From assembly GCF_019219095.1 (NCBI RefSeq), contig NZ_JAHUWH010000018.1, positions 1 through 64,000 on the forward strand: a stretch of 64,000 bases of DNA, given 5' to 3'. The notes beneath the pieces were generated by a model, which saw only the letters and a list, made by a program, of their open reading frames with translations, ran no database searches and was not told the DNA's origin. Positions 44,080 through 52,334 of the stretch are shown in pieces (the first letter of the stretch is position 1; every line of letters starts with the position of its first letter). The DNA comes from Acidovorax sp. sic0104 (GTDB lineage Bacteria; Pseudomonadota; Gammaproteobacteria; Burkholderiales; Burkholderiaceae_C). A program made the translations under genes and the position numbers.

Positions 44080-44601
44080 CTACTTGCCCGCGCCCTGGTT
44101 CGCCAGCCCCGCCAAAACGGAGAACACGGTCCACAGCCCCCCGGCAGCGCACACGTACAACGCGGAGGCGGTGCACAGTTCCCGCCAAGACAGCGCCCTC
44201 GTCCACCACACCCACAACAGCGCGGGCGCCAGCGCAATGGCCGCCAGCAGCGATGGCGGAAACCACCAGGCACTCGCCAGCAGGAAACACGGCGCCCACA
44301 GCACCACGCGGCTGCGCTTGAACACCGGCGGCCGCTCGCTGCGCCAGGTTCGCCACACCAAGGTGACGAATCCCGCCGCCAGTGCCAGAAACACCGCTGC
44401 CGAGACCCATCTGTCCCGCACCCTCGATGCCTCCTGCGCCGCGCGTTTTGCATCCAGCCATGCGTTGATCTCGGCGGTGCGCGCCAGCTCATCGGCCGTC
44501 GGGGGCGGCATCAAAACCGGCTCCGGGCTGTTGGCTGCCATGGCCGTCTGCCACGCCAGCAGCGTGGCGACCAAGGCAAGAATGGCGGCGAAGTGTTTCA
44601 T
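44080..44601 (-). CDS. Membrane protein of unknown function, inserted antisense in the ABC operon
   Basis: The product is 173 aa. Residues 1-22 look like a signal peptide (MKHFAAILALVATLLAWQ, cleavage after AMA). A short charged helix (DELARTAEINAWLDAKRAAQE) follows, then four hydrophobic segments from about residue 65 to the end. The family is not recognised. It lies on the reverse strand in the 658-bp space between the ATPase and first permease, genes that are normally contiguous. Membrane-protein composition on this strand supports coding. It could be a late insertion into the operon. Confidence 0.6.
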   Translation of the reverse strand: MKHFAAILALVATLLAWQTAMAANSPEPVLMPPPTADELARTAEINAWLDAKRAAQEASRVRDRWVSAAVFLALAAGFVTLVWRTWRSERPPVFKRSRVVLWAPCFLLASAWWFPPSLLAAIALAPALLWVWWTRALSWRELCTASALYVCAAGGLWTVFSVLAGLANQGAGK

Positions 44602-44694
44602 GCAAGACGGGCGGCAAATACGGGCTGCGCGCATTCTCTGCCGCCCGCCTCTGGCGCACAACCACCGGCACCCTGCCAATCTGTCCACCGCACC

Positions 44695-45756
44695 ATGCGC
44701 CTAGAAAAACGCAATCACACCTCCACCATCGCCTACTTGCTGGCGCCCGTGGGCGCGGTGCTCTTCACACTGCTCATCAGTGGCCTGCTGGTGCTGTGGG
44801 CCGGCGCGCCGGTGGCGCAGACCTATGCGCTGCTGCTGCAGGGCGCGTTCGGCTCGGTGTTTGCGCTGACCGAAACGCTCACGCGGGCTACGCCGCTGAT
44901 CCTGACCGGGCTGGCGGCGGCGGTGGCGTTTCGGGCGCGGCTGTTCAACATCGGGGCGGAAGGCCAGCTCTATGCCGGCGCGCTGGCCGCCGTGGCCGTG
45001 GGTGGCATGCATGGGGGCACGGGGCTGGAATGGTCACCCTATGTGCTTTTCCCACTGATGATGCTGGCGGCTGCGCTGGCGGGCGCCGCGTTGTTGCTGG
45101 GCCCAGCGCTGATGAAGGCGCGGCTGGGGGTGGACGAGGTGGTGACCACGCTGCTGCTCAACTTCATCATGCTGCTGCTGGTGTCGGCCCTGCTCGACGG
45201 ACTGATGAAAGACCCCCTCTCCATGGGCTGGCCGCAGAGCGTGGCGCTGCAGGGCGAGCTGGAGCTGTCACGGCTGGTACCGCAGACGCGGTTGCACACG
45301 GGGCTGCTGTGGGCCGTGTCGCTGGCGGTGATGCTGTGGGCGCTGCTGGCGCGCACGGTGCCGGGCTTCGACATCCGCGCGGCGGGGGCCAATGCGCGGG
45401 CTGCGGCGTTCGCGGGGGTCCCCGTCACGCGCACCGTGGTGCTGGTGGCCCTGCTCTCTGGCGGACTGGCGGGCCTGGCGGGGGCCATCGAGGTGGCTGG
45501 CCGAACCGGCTATGTCACGCTGGACATGTCGCCGGGCTACGGCTACAGCGGCATCGTGATCGCCATGCTGGCCGGGCTGAACCCGCTGGGCGTGGTGGCG
45601 GCGGGGGTTTTTGTGGCCGGCGTGCTGGTGGGGGCCGACAGCATGAGCCGTGCGGTGGGCGTACCCACCTACATGGCGGACGTGATCGTGGCCACCTCGC
45701 TGATCGCAGTGCTGGTGGCGGGGCTCCTCACGCAGTACCGGGTTCGGTGGAAATGA
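44695..45756 (+). CDS. Nucleoside-type ABC transporter permease 1
   Basis: The product is 353 aa with about nine membrane helices. FNIGAEGQLYAGALAA and GVDEVVTTLLLNFIMLLLV are the conserved blocks of the BPD_transp_2/YufP (NupP-like) permeases, and GANARAAAFAGVPVTR is the coupling-helix region that contacts the ATPase. The ATG at 44695 gives MRLEKRNHTSTIAYLLAPVGA. It works with permease 2 and the upstream ATPase. Confidence 0.9.
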   Translation: MRLEKRNHTSTIAYLLAPVGAVLFTLLISGLLVLWAGAPVAQTYALLLQGAFGSVFALTETLTRATPLILTGLAAAVAFRARLFNIGAEGQLYAGALAAVAVGGMHGGTGLEWSPYVLFPLMMLAAALAGAALLLGPALMKARLGVDEVVTTLLLNFIMLLLVSALLDGLMKDPLSMGWPQSVALQGELELSRLVPQTRLHTGLLWAVSLAVMLWALLARTVPGFDIRAAGANARAAAFAGVPVTRTVVLVALLSGGLAGLAGAIEVAGRTGYVTLDMSPGYGYSGIVIAMLAGLNPLGVVAAGVFVAGVLVGADSMSRAVGVPTYMADVIVATSLIAVLVAGLLTQYRVRWK

Positions 45757-45770
45757 ACCCGTCATGAACT

Positions 45771-45838
45771 CAAAATTTGAACAAAAAGTGCCTCCACCGC
45801 TTGCCTATACAGCGCAGACAGCTACTTATTTCATAGCA
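45771..45838. repeat. Dispersed hairpin repeat, family A, copy 7
   Basis: Degenerate first half (GCCTCCACCGCTTGCC...GCGCAGAC), then AGCTACTTATTTCATAGC. It lies between the two permease genes, so it is probably transcribed with them. Confidence 0.65.
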
Positions 45839-45858
45839 ACCACCCGGAGAGCAGCCCC

Positions 45859-46782
45859 ATGACCGAACTGCTCGACATCCTCGCCAACCCCGCGTTCTGG
45901 ATCGCGACCCTGCGCGTGGCCACGCCGCTCATCCTGGGCACGCTGGGCGTGCTGCTGTGCGAACGTGCGGGCGTGCTCAACCTGGGAATCGAAGGGATCA
46001 TGGTGGCGGGTGCGTTCACCGGCTGGCTCACGGTGTATGCCGGGAACGGTCTGTGGACGGGTGTACTGGTGGCGGCGCTCACGGGCGCTGTGTTCGGACT
46101 GCTGCATGCCTGGCTGACGGTGGGCCTGGCGCTCTCGCAGCACGTGTCGGGCCTGGGGATCACGCTGCTGGCCACCGCGCTCAGCTACTTCGGCTACCGC
46201 GTGAGCTTCCCGAAGGTGACCACGCCGCCCACCATCGAGCCGTTTGCGCCCATGCAGTGGCTGGGCCTGCCCATCCTGTCGGCGCAGACGCCGCTCACTC
46301 TGCTGGCGCTGCTGCTGGTGCCGCTTCTGGCCTGGGCGCTGATGCGCACCCCGCTGGGCCTGGCCGTGCGCATGGTGGGCGAGAACCCGCAGGCGGCCGA
46401 GGGCCAGGGCATTCCGGTGGCGGCGACACGCACCGGCGCCATCGTGGCGGGCTCGGCGCTGATGGGGGTGGCGGGCGCGTTTCTCACGCTGTCGGCGTTC
46501 AACGCGTTCTTCTTCAACATGGTGAACGGGCGCGGCTGGATCTGCGTGGCGCTGGTGGTGTTTGCCTCGTGGCGGCCAGGCAAGGCGCTGCTGGGCGCGC
46601 TGCTGTTCGCCTTCTTCGACGCGCTGCAGTTGCGGTTGCAGCAGGCGGGCGATGCGTGGCTGCCTTACCAGGTCTACCTGATGCTGCCGTACGTGCTGTC
46701 CATCGTGGCGCTGGTGCTGGTGGCGCGCAAGGCGGCGTATCCTCAGGCACTGATGAAGCCCTACCGCAAAGGAGAACGCTGA
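45859..46782 (+). CDS. Nucleoside-type ABC transporter permease 2
   Basis: The product is 307 aa with about nine membrane helices. Conserved blocks include LCERAGVLNLGIEGIMVAGA, LSQHVSGLGITLLATALSYFG and MVGENPQAAEGQGIPV (coupling region), typical of YufQ/NupQ-like permeases that pair with the YufP type. It starts after the family A repeat and its stop directly abuts the LysE start (TGA-ATG). Confidence 0.9.
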   Translation: MTELLDILANPAFWIATLRVATPLILGTLGVLLCERAGVLNLGIEGIMVAGAFTGWLTVYAGNGLWTGVLVAALTGAVFGLLHAWLTVGLALSQHVSGLGITLLATALSYFGYRVSFPKVTTPPTIEPFAPMQWLGLPILSAQTPLTLLALLLVPLLAWALMRTPLGLAVRMVGENPQAAEGQGIPVAATRTGAIVAGSALMGVAGAFLTLSAFNAFFFNMVNGRGWICVALVVFASWRPGKALLGALLFAFFDALQLRLQQAGDAWLPYQVYLMLPYVLSIVALVLVARKAAYPQALMKPYRKGER

Positions 46783-47421
46783 ATGCCGACCCTGCAGACA
46801 CTGCTGATGTTCGCCGCCGCCTCGCTGGCGCTGGCCGTGATCCCCGGCCCCACGATGCTGCTGGCGCTGTCCAACGGCATGGCCGGCGGCATGCGCCGCG
46901 CGGCCTGGGGCATGGCGGGCGCGGGGCTGGGGGCGGGCATCCTGATCGCCGTGGTGGCCGTGGGCCTGGGCTCGCTGCTCAATGCATCGGCCACGCTGTT
47001 CAACGTGGTGCGCATTGCCGGCGTGCTCTACCTGCTGTGGCTGGCCGTGCAACTGTGGCGCAGCCCGCCGGTGGACATGCAAACGGCCCTCGCCCAGGTG
47101 CCGGGCCGGCAGGCCGTGGGGCGCGCGGCCTTTGTGCGCAGCCTGGGCGTGGCGCTGTCCAACCCCAAGACGCTGTTGTTCTTTGCGGCCTTTCTGCCGC
47201 AGTTCGTTAACCCAGCGCAACCGCAGGCGCTGCAGTACGCCGTGCTGGGCTCTCTCTTCGTGGGGCTCGACACCCTCGTCATGGTGGCCTATGCCGCCGC
47301 AGGGTGGCAGGCCGTGCGGTGGCTGTCGCAGCGCGGGCTGCGCTGGCTCAACCGCAGCTGTGCGGTGGGCATGGGCGTGCTGGCCGCATTGCTGGCGGGC
47401 TACCGGCGCCACGGCGCCTGA
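46783..47421 (+). CDS. LysE/RhtB-family amino acid exporter
   Basis: The product is 212 aa with six hydrophobic segments. VIPGPTMLLALSNGMAGGMRRA is the family signature (PGP-x4-L-x3-G), and FVRSLGVALSNPKTLLFFAAFLPQFV is the second conserved block. It exports amino acids or derivatives. Zero-gap junction with permease 2 and a 3-bp gap to the next gene imply cotranscription, although a link to nucleoside transport is not obvious. Confidence 0.88.
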   Translation: MPTLQTLLMFAAASLALAVIPGPTMLLALSNGMAGGMRRAAWGMAGAGLGAGILIAVVAVGLGSLLNASATLFNVVRIAGVLYLLWLAVQLWRSPPVDMQTALAQVPGRQAVGRAAFVRSLGVALSNPKTLLFFAAFLPQFVNPAQPQALQYAVLGSLFVGLDTLVMVAYAAAGWQAVRWLSQRGLRWLNRSCAVGMGVLAALLAGYRRHGA

Positions 47422-47424
47422 ACC

Positions 47425-48084
47425 GTGGCGGAGCCTGTCATCTCCACGCAGCCCCGCACACCGATGGCCGCGGCCATCGCCGGTGCGGCCCTGGGCGCCG
47501 TACTGGGAGGCCTGGGCCTGTGGCTGGTGCTGTACAACAAGCCTGCGGCGCCCCTGCCCCCGCCGGCCCTGCTGGCGCTGGAGGACATGGGCCACCTGGT
47601 CTCGGTCAAGGTGCGGTATGCCAACGTCATCGAGTTCACGCAGAAGATCACGCAGGGCATTCCCTGGACGCAGTGGGAGCTGCGGCTGGGCGGCACGCAG
47701 GTGCTGCTGGTGGCACGCGGCGACTGCCTGGTAGGCGCCGACATGCGGCAGGCGCGGTATGACGCGGTGGACCCCGCGGCCCGCACCGCAGTGCTGTTGC
47801 TGCCCGCGCCCACCACGCTGTCGGCCCGGGTGGACCATGCCCCGCGCGAGCAGGGCGGCTCCTACTTCTACGCCGTGCAGGGCACGGGCATCGAACCGCT
47901 GATTCCGGGCTCGGCCAATCGCACGCAGGCCATCGACGCGGCCCTGCAGCGCGCGCAGCAGGATGTGGAGCGTACCTGCGAGGCCGCCAGCACCGTGGCC
48001 ACGGCCAAGGAGAACGCCGAGGCAGTGCTCAAGCCCCTGTTCTCTGCCACCGGGTGGACGGTACAGGTCCGCTGGCAATCGTGA
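47425..48084 (+). CDS. DUF4230-like membrane-anchored protein
   Basis: The product is 219 aa. One membrane helix sits at about residues 15-37 (AAIAGAALGAVLGGLGLWLVLY). The rest is predicted extracytoplasmic with LLVARGDCLVGADMRQARYD, resembling DUF4230 proteins. The GTG start at 47425 is 3 bp after LysE, and the stop overlaps the next GTG (GTGA). The function is unknown; the family name is by resemblance only. Confidence 0.6.
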   Translation: MAEPVISTQPRTPMAAAIAGAALGAVLGGLGLWLVLYNKPAAPLPPPALLALEDMGHLVSVKVRYANVIEFTQKITQGIPWTQWELRLGGTQVLLVARGDCLVGADMRQARYDAVDPAARTAVLLLPAPTTLSARVDHAPREQGGSYFYAVQGTGIEPLIPGSANRTQAIDAALQRAQQDVERTCEAASTVATAKENAEAVLKPLFSATGWTVQVRWQS

Positions 48085-48578
48085 GCAAGCCCGTGCCGAG
48101 CCCTGCGCTGCCCCGATGTCTGGCCGTCGTTTGCGGCAGCGTGGCGTGGGTTCTTGCCGTGGCAGGCAATGCGCATGCGCTGGGCACCGACATGCCCTAC
48201 AGCGCGTTCGCCACGGCGCCGGATGTGGACTGGCTGCAGGTATGCGGCGAATGGCCGGCGCCGCCCGCGCGGGACGGGAGCCAACGGGGCACGTACCGCA
48301 TCGTCCATGCCAGCCGGTACGCGCAGTCGTTCCTGTTCGTGCAATGGCTGCGGCATGACGACACCGACAGCGCGCAAGAAGTCAAGACGCTAGGCGTGCC
48401 CGCGCTCAACAACGACCACGCCGCCATCTCACTGAGCCAGATGCGCTGCCAGGCCACGCCCCGGGGCATCCGCCTGACGGCCCGGGCCGCCTCGGGGCAC
48501 GACGGCTCCGTCTTTCGCATCACCATCGACGCAGGGCACAAGCCCGGCGACCTGCGCTATCGCAGCACGGGCAGGTAG
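48081..48578 (+). CDS. Secreted protein of unknown function, 165 aa
   Basis: The GTG start overlaps the stop of the DUF4230-like gene by 4 bp. Residues 1-34 form a signal peptide ending NAHA. The mature part has WLQVCGEWPAPPARDG, YAQSFLFVQWLRHDD and MRCQATPRGIRLTARA, with two cysteines that could form a disulfide. The family is not recognised. Translational coupling with the DUF4230-like gene suggests the two products act together in the envelope. Confidence 0.6.
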   Translation: MSKPVPSPALPRCLAVVCGSVAWVLAVAGNAHALGTDMPYSAFATAPDVDWLQVCGEWPAPPARDGSQRGTYRIVHASRYAQSFLFVQWLRHDDTDSAQEVKTLGVPALNNDHAAISLSQMRCQATPRGIRLTARAASGHDGSVFRITIDAGHKPGDLRYRSTGR

Positions 48579-48611
48579 CACGGCCGCCTGCCCGGACACG
48601 CAAGGCAAAGG

Positions 48612-49778
48612 TCAGCTGATCCGCCGCCCGTTCTCCGCGTACACCGCCAGGTAGATCGCGTCCGACCCGATGTAAGGGGCCTTGTTGCCAAAGCCCACGT
48701 TGAAGTCGCCGAACGACAGCGAGCGGATGCCTGCCAGGCCAGCGCGCAGGCGCTCGCGCGTGAGGTCCTTGCCCGCGTTCTTCAGGCCTTCGATCATGAT
48801 CTGGCCGTTGAACCAGCCTTCGAGCGCGCTGCCGCTGTTCAGGTAGGCCGCTTCGGCGCCCACGGCCTTCATGGTGGTCTGGAACTTGCGCACCGCCACC
48901 GATTTCTGCGAATTGGCGTCCGGGAACACCTGCACCAGCGCCAGGCCGCGCGTGGAGGCCGCGAGCTTGGGCATCTCGGAGGCGATCACCGTGACCGATA
49001 GGCCCGCCAGCGGCACGCCCTGCGCCTTGGCGCGGAAGGCCTGCACAAAGGCGGTATTGGCCGTGCCGGTGGTGGCCAGCAGCACCGCACCTGGACGCTC
49101 GGCAGCCACCTTGTCGGCCAGCTCGGCACCGTTCTTGCCGTCCACCGCCAGCGCGAACTCGCCCCCGCGCTCGACCTTGATCTCATCGAGCGCTGTGGAC
49201 ATGTCCTTGAGCACTTCCTTGCCGAAAGGGTTGTCAAGGTACACCACGGCAATGCGCTTGAGGCCCATGTCCACGATCTGCTTGACCAGGCGCTGCGTCT
49301 CTTCGCGGTAGCTCGGGCGCAGGAAGAACACATGGCGGTTGCCGGCCGCGCGCAGCGATGTGGCCCCCGTGACGGGCCCCACGGTGGGGATACCCTTGGA
49401 CTCCACCAGCGGAAGGATGGACGCGGTGTTGGCCGTGCCCAGGGGCGAGATCAGCGCGAACACCGATTGCGCGTCCACCATCTCCGTCACGTTCTTGAGC
49501 GTGCGGGCGGCCACGTAACCGTCGTCCTTGACCTCCATGCGCACTTCGCGGCCATGCACGCCGCCGGCGGCATTCACCTCGGCAAACGCGGCCTTCATGC
49601 CCGCCAGCTGCTCGATGCCCGCCTGGCCCAGAGGGCCCGTCAGGGCAATGGAGCACCCCAGCGTCACCGACCGGGCCGTGAGCGCCTCTTCGGCCGCCAT
49701 CGCGGTATGGGCCCATGCAGGAAGCCCGGTGGCAGCGACGGCCTGGGTGGCGCGCAGGAGGAATTGACGACGGCTCAT
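48612..49778 (-). CDS. Liv-type ABC substrate-binding protein with Tat-like signal
   Basis: The product is 388 aa. The signal begins MSRRQFLLRATQAVAATGL, a twin-arginine (SRRQFLL) motif, so folding may precede export. The mature protein is a type-1 periplasmic-binding fold with LGCSIALTGPLGQAGIEQLAG, GPVTGATSLR and AVVYLDNPFGKEV. Such orphans bind amino acids, aromatic acids or other small anions. No permease is nearby. An upstream in-frame start would hide the Tat motif and is rejected. Confidence 0.83.
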   Translation of the reverse strand: MSRRQFLLRATQAVAATGLPAWAHTAMAAEEALTARSVTLGCSIALTGPLGQAGIEQLAGMKAAFAEVNAAGGVHGREVRMEVKDDGYVAARTLKNVTEMVDAQSVFALISPLGTANTASILPLVESKGIPTVGPVTGATSLRAAGNRHVFFLRPSYREETQRLVKQIVDMGLKRIAVVYLDNPFGKEVLKDMSTALDEIKVERGGEFALAVDGKNGAELADKVAAERPGAVLLATTGTANTAFVQAFRAKAQGVPLAGLSVTVIASEMPKLAASTRGLALVQVFPDANSQKSVAVRKFQTTMKAVGAEAAYLNSGSALEGWFNGQIMIEGLKNAGKDLTRERLRAGLAGIRSLSFGDFNVGFGNKAPYIGSDAIYLAVYAENGRRIS

Positions 49779-49943
49779 GGTGTGAAAGACCCCAAGGTAG
49801 GCAGAAACAAAATGTGAAAAGGTGGCGCAGGCTACAGGCAAGGCCAGGCGCACCGTGTCAGCTTTGCGACAGAAAGCGGCGTTGCCGCCACGAAATGGCT
49901 AGGGGTTGCTCTCTAGCAAGGAGGGGGCGCCGTCCGCCCGATG

Positions 49944-50669
49944 TCAGCCCGCCAGCAGGTGCGGCAGCAAGGTGCCCGCAGCACCGCGCAGCACGGCGTG
50001 GGCGGCGTCGTCCAGCTCGCTGGGCGCCGGGTTGAGCACCACCACCCGCGCACCCGCCGCCCGGGCCTGCCGCGCCAGGCCCGCTGCGGGGTAGACCGCG
50101 CCTGCCGTGCCGACGACCAGCATCAGCGCGCACTGGTGGGCGGCTTGTTCGGCGGCCTCGAAGGTGGCAGAGGGCAAGGCCTCGCCAAACCACACCACGC
50201 CAGGGCGCACCAGGTTGCCGCAGCGGTCGCAGTACGGCGGGTGGCCCGGGGCGGCATGCTCGATGCGGCAGCACGCCCGGGGGGCATCGAGCCAGCGGTT
50301 CTCGAAGATGCCGCCATGCAGGCACAGCACGCCGGTGCTGCCGGCACGCTGGTGCAGCCCATCGACGTTCTGCGTGATCAGGGTCAGCCGGCCAGGGTGG
50401 CGCTGCTGGAACTCGGCGAGCGCCTGGTGGGCGGCATTGGGGTGCACGCCGGCGAGCAGGTCGCGCCGGTACTGGTACCAGTCCCACACGCGCTCAGGGT
50501 GCGCGCGAAACCCCTCTTCCGTGGCCATGTCCTCGGCGCGGAACTGCGCCCAGTAGCCGGTCTGCGCGTCACGGAAAGTGGGCACACCCGACTCGGCACT
50601 GACACCGGCCCCCGTCAGCACCGCAATGCGCTGCGACTGCTGCACCCAGGACCTGGCGATATCGAGCAT
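49944..50669 (-). CDS. Sir2-family NAD+-dependent protein deacylase
   Basis: The product is 241 aa. GAGVSAESGVPTFRD (20-34) and QNVDGLHQRAG bind NAD+, and His118 in LHGGIFENRW is catalytic. Tyr65 and Arg68 in WDWYQYRRD match the Y-x-x-R pair that lets SIRT5/CobB-type sirtuins remove succinyl and malonyl groups. A Cys cluster (ACCRIEH, YCDRCG) is the zinc site. The ATG at 50669 follows AAAGGA. It lies after rlmB across a family B repeat. Confidence 0.88.
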   Translation of the reverse strand: MLDIARSWVQQSQRIAVLTGAGVSAESGVPTFRDAQTGYWAQFRAEDMATEEGFRAHPERVWDWYQYRRDLLAGVHPNAAHQALAEFQQRHPGRLTLITQNVDGLHQRAGSTGVLCLHGGIFENRWLDAPRACCRIEHAAPGHPPYCDRCGNLVRPGVVWFGEALPSATFEAAEQAAHQCALMLVVGTAGAVYPAAGLARQARAAGARVVVLNPAPSELDDAAHAVLRGAAGTLLPHLLAG

Positions 50670-50696
50670 GTCATTCCTTTGCGACACGAAGCACTG

Positions 50697-50768
50697 GCTG
50701 GCCCATTGACAATCCCCTGCGCCTCAGGCCCTCAGCGGAAGGTGCCGCAGGCGGGCCAGCAGGGGTCA
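50697..50768 (-). repeat. Stop-adjacent dispersed repeat, family B, copy 4 (truncated)
   Basis: On the reverse strand it starts at the rlmB stop (TGACCCCTGCTGGCCCGCC), continues GGCACCTTCCGCTGAGGG and ends GTCAATGGGCC. It lacks the central GGCCTGGCAAAGCCAG block of the longer copies. Confidence 0.55.
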
Positions 50769-51512
50769 CGTCCTTTGCCGCAGCGCCTCGTACAGGCACA
50801 CGCCGCTGGCCACCGAGACATTGAGGCTTTCGACCGCGCCCTTCATGGGGATGCTGACCAGCTCGTCGCAGGTCTTGCGGGTGAGCTGCCGCATGCCGTC
50901 GCCTTCGGCGCCCAGGACCAGCGCCACAGGGCCTTTCAGGTCCACCTGGTAGATGGTCTTGGGCGCATCGTCGCTCGTGCCTATGCACCAGATGTTGCGC
51001 TCCTTGAGTTCGTTCAGCGTGCGCGACAGGTTGGTCACCATGAAGTACGGCATGGTCTCGGCAGCACCGCTGGCCACCTTGGCCACGGTGGCGTTGATGC
51101 CCACGGCATGGTCCTTGGGGGCTATCACGGCGTGCGCGCCCGCGCCATCGGCCACGCGCAGGCAGGCGCCCAGGTTGTGCGGGTCGGTCACGCCGTCGAG
51201 CACCAGCAGCAGGGGGTTTTCGACGCCGGCGGCTTCCAGGTTCTCGAGCAACTCATCGAGCGATGTGATCTGCGCCACGGGCTCGACGCGTGCGGCCACG
51301 CCCTGGTGGCCGTGGCTGCCCGCCAGCTTGGCAATGCGCTCGCTGTCGGCTTCGATCAAACGGGCACCGGCCTCGCGGGCGCGGTCGAGAAACTGGCGCA
51401 TGCGGGCGTCGCGCCGCGTGACTTCGTAGTAAATCTCGATGACGGATTTCGGCGCGGTCTTCAGACGCACGCCCACGGCGTGAAAGCCGAAGAGAACTTT
51501 GGGGCTGGACAT
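50766..51512 (-). CDS. rlmB: 23S rRNA (guanosine2251-2'-O)-methyltransferase
   Basis: The product is 248 aa. The N-terminal L30e-like RNA-binding domain (1-75) starts SSPKVLFGFHAVGVRLK, and the SPOUT/TrmH domain has LVLDGVTDPHNLGACLR, LVLGAEGDGMRQLT and IPMKGAVESLNVSVASG, the SAM-binding knot. It methylates the P-loop of 23S rRNA. It is followed by the sirtuin gene. Confidence 0.95.
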   Translation of the reverse strand: MSSPKVLFGFHAVGVRLKTAPKSVIEIYYEVTRRDARMRQFLDRAREAGARLIEADSERIAKLAGSHGHQGVAARVEPVAQITSLDELLENLEAAGVENPLLLVLDGVTDPHNLGACLRVADGAGAHAVIAPKDHAVGINATVAKVASGAAETMPYFMVTNLSRTLNELKERNIWCIGTSDDAPKTIYQVDLKGPVALVLGAEGDGMRQLTRKTCDELVSIPMKGAVESLNVSVASGVCLYEALRQRT

Positions 51513-51536
51513 GCAGCGATTATCCGCCGCGACTGG

Positions 51537-51591
51537 ATGCTATTTTTTCGATAGCTTGCAGCGCTTATGGATCAAGCGGTGCGGGCCAAAA
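51537..51591. repeat. Dispersed hairpin repeat, family A, copy 8
   Basis: GATGCTATTTTTTCGATAGC, then GCAGCGCTTATGGATCAAGC and GGGCC. It lies between the ybbA-like stop and the rlmB start. Confidence 0.7.
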
Positions 51592-51602
51592 ACATCCGCA
51601 AA

Positions 51603-52319
51603 TCAGGCAACCCGCCCGGCTTCGATGGTGATGCGCCGCTCGCACTGCGCCGCGATGGCGCGGTCGTGCGTGACCAGCACGAGGGTCGTGCCCTGCTCGC
51701 GGTTCAGGTCGAACATCAGCTGCATGATGGTCTCGCCGGTGGCGAAATCCAGGCTGCCCGTGGGCTCGTCGGCCAGCAGCACGGCCGGGTGGACCACGAA
51801 GGCCCGCGCCAGTGCCACGCGCTGCTGCTCGCCGCCCGATAGCACCTTGGGGTAGTGCGACAGGCGCTGGCCCAGCCCCACGCGCTCGAGCATGTCGGCG
51901 GCGGCCTTGCGCGCGTCGCGGCGGTTGGCCAGCTCCAGCGGCAGCATCACGTTTTCCAGTGCAGTCAGGTTGCCCATGAGCTGGAAGCTCTGAAAGACAA
52001 AGCCCACCTTCTGCGCCCGCAGCGCGGCGCGTGCGTCCTCGTCCATGGCGAAAAGGTCGTGCCCGTCCAGCCGCACGGTGCCGCGCGTCGGGGTGTCGAG
52101 CCCCGCGATGATGGACAGCAGCGTGCTCTTGCCCGAGCCCGATGCGCCCACGATGGCCGCCGTTTCCCTGGGTGCCAGGCGGAAATCGATATCCCGCAGA
52201 ATGTCGAGCGTGCCCGTGGAATCCGTCACCGACTTGAACACGTGCTCGACGGCAATAATCGGTGTCGCAGATGGAGCCGCAGTGGCCGAGGCCACGGAAG
52301 ATGAGAGGGGTTCGGACAT
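51603..52319 (-). CDS. YbbA-like ABC transporter ATPase (MacB/LolD type)
   Basis: The product is 238 aa. Walker A is GASGSGKST, the signature LSGGEQQRVALARA and Walker B VLLADEPTGSLD. It starts with a Ser/Ala-rich leader of about 20 residues. YbbA pairs with the FtsX-like permease YbbP in E. coli, beside tesA. Here no permease follows; rlmB comes next. The start is 15 bp from the divergent tesA start, so the promoters must overlap coding sequence. Confidence 0.86.
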   Translation of the reverse strand: MSEPLSSSVASATAAPSATPIIAVEHVFKSVTDSTGTLDILRDIDFRLAPRETAAIVGASGSGKSTLLSIIAGLDTPTRGTVRLDGHDLFAMDEDARAALRAQKVGFVFQSFQLMGNLTALENVMLPLELANRRDARKAAADMLERVGLGQRLSHYPKVLSGGEQQRVALARAFVVHPAVLLADEPTGSLDFATGETIMQLMFDLNREQGTTLVLVTHDRAIAAQCERRITIEAGRVA

Positions 52320-52334
52320 GAAAGGCTTTTTACT

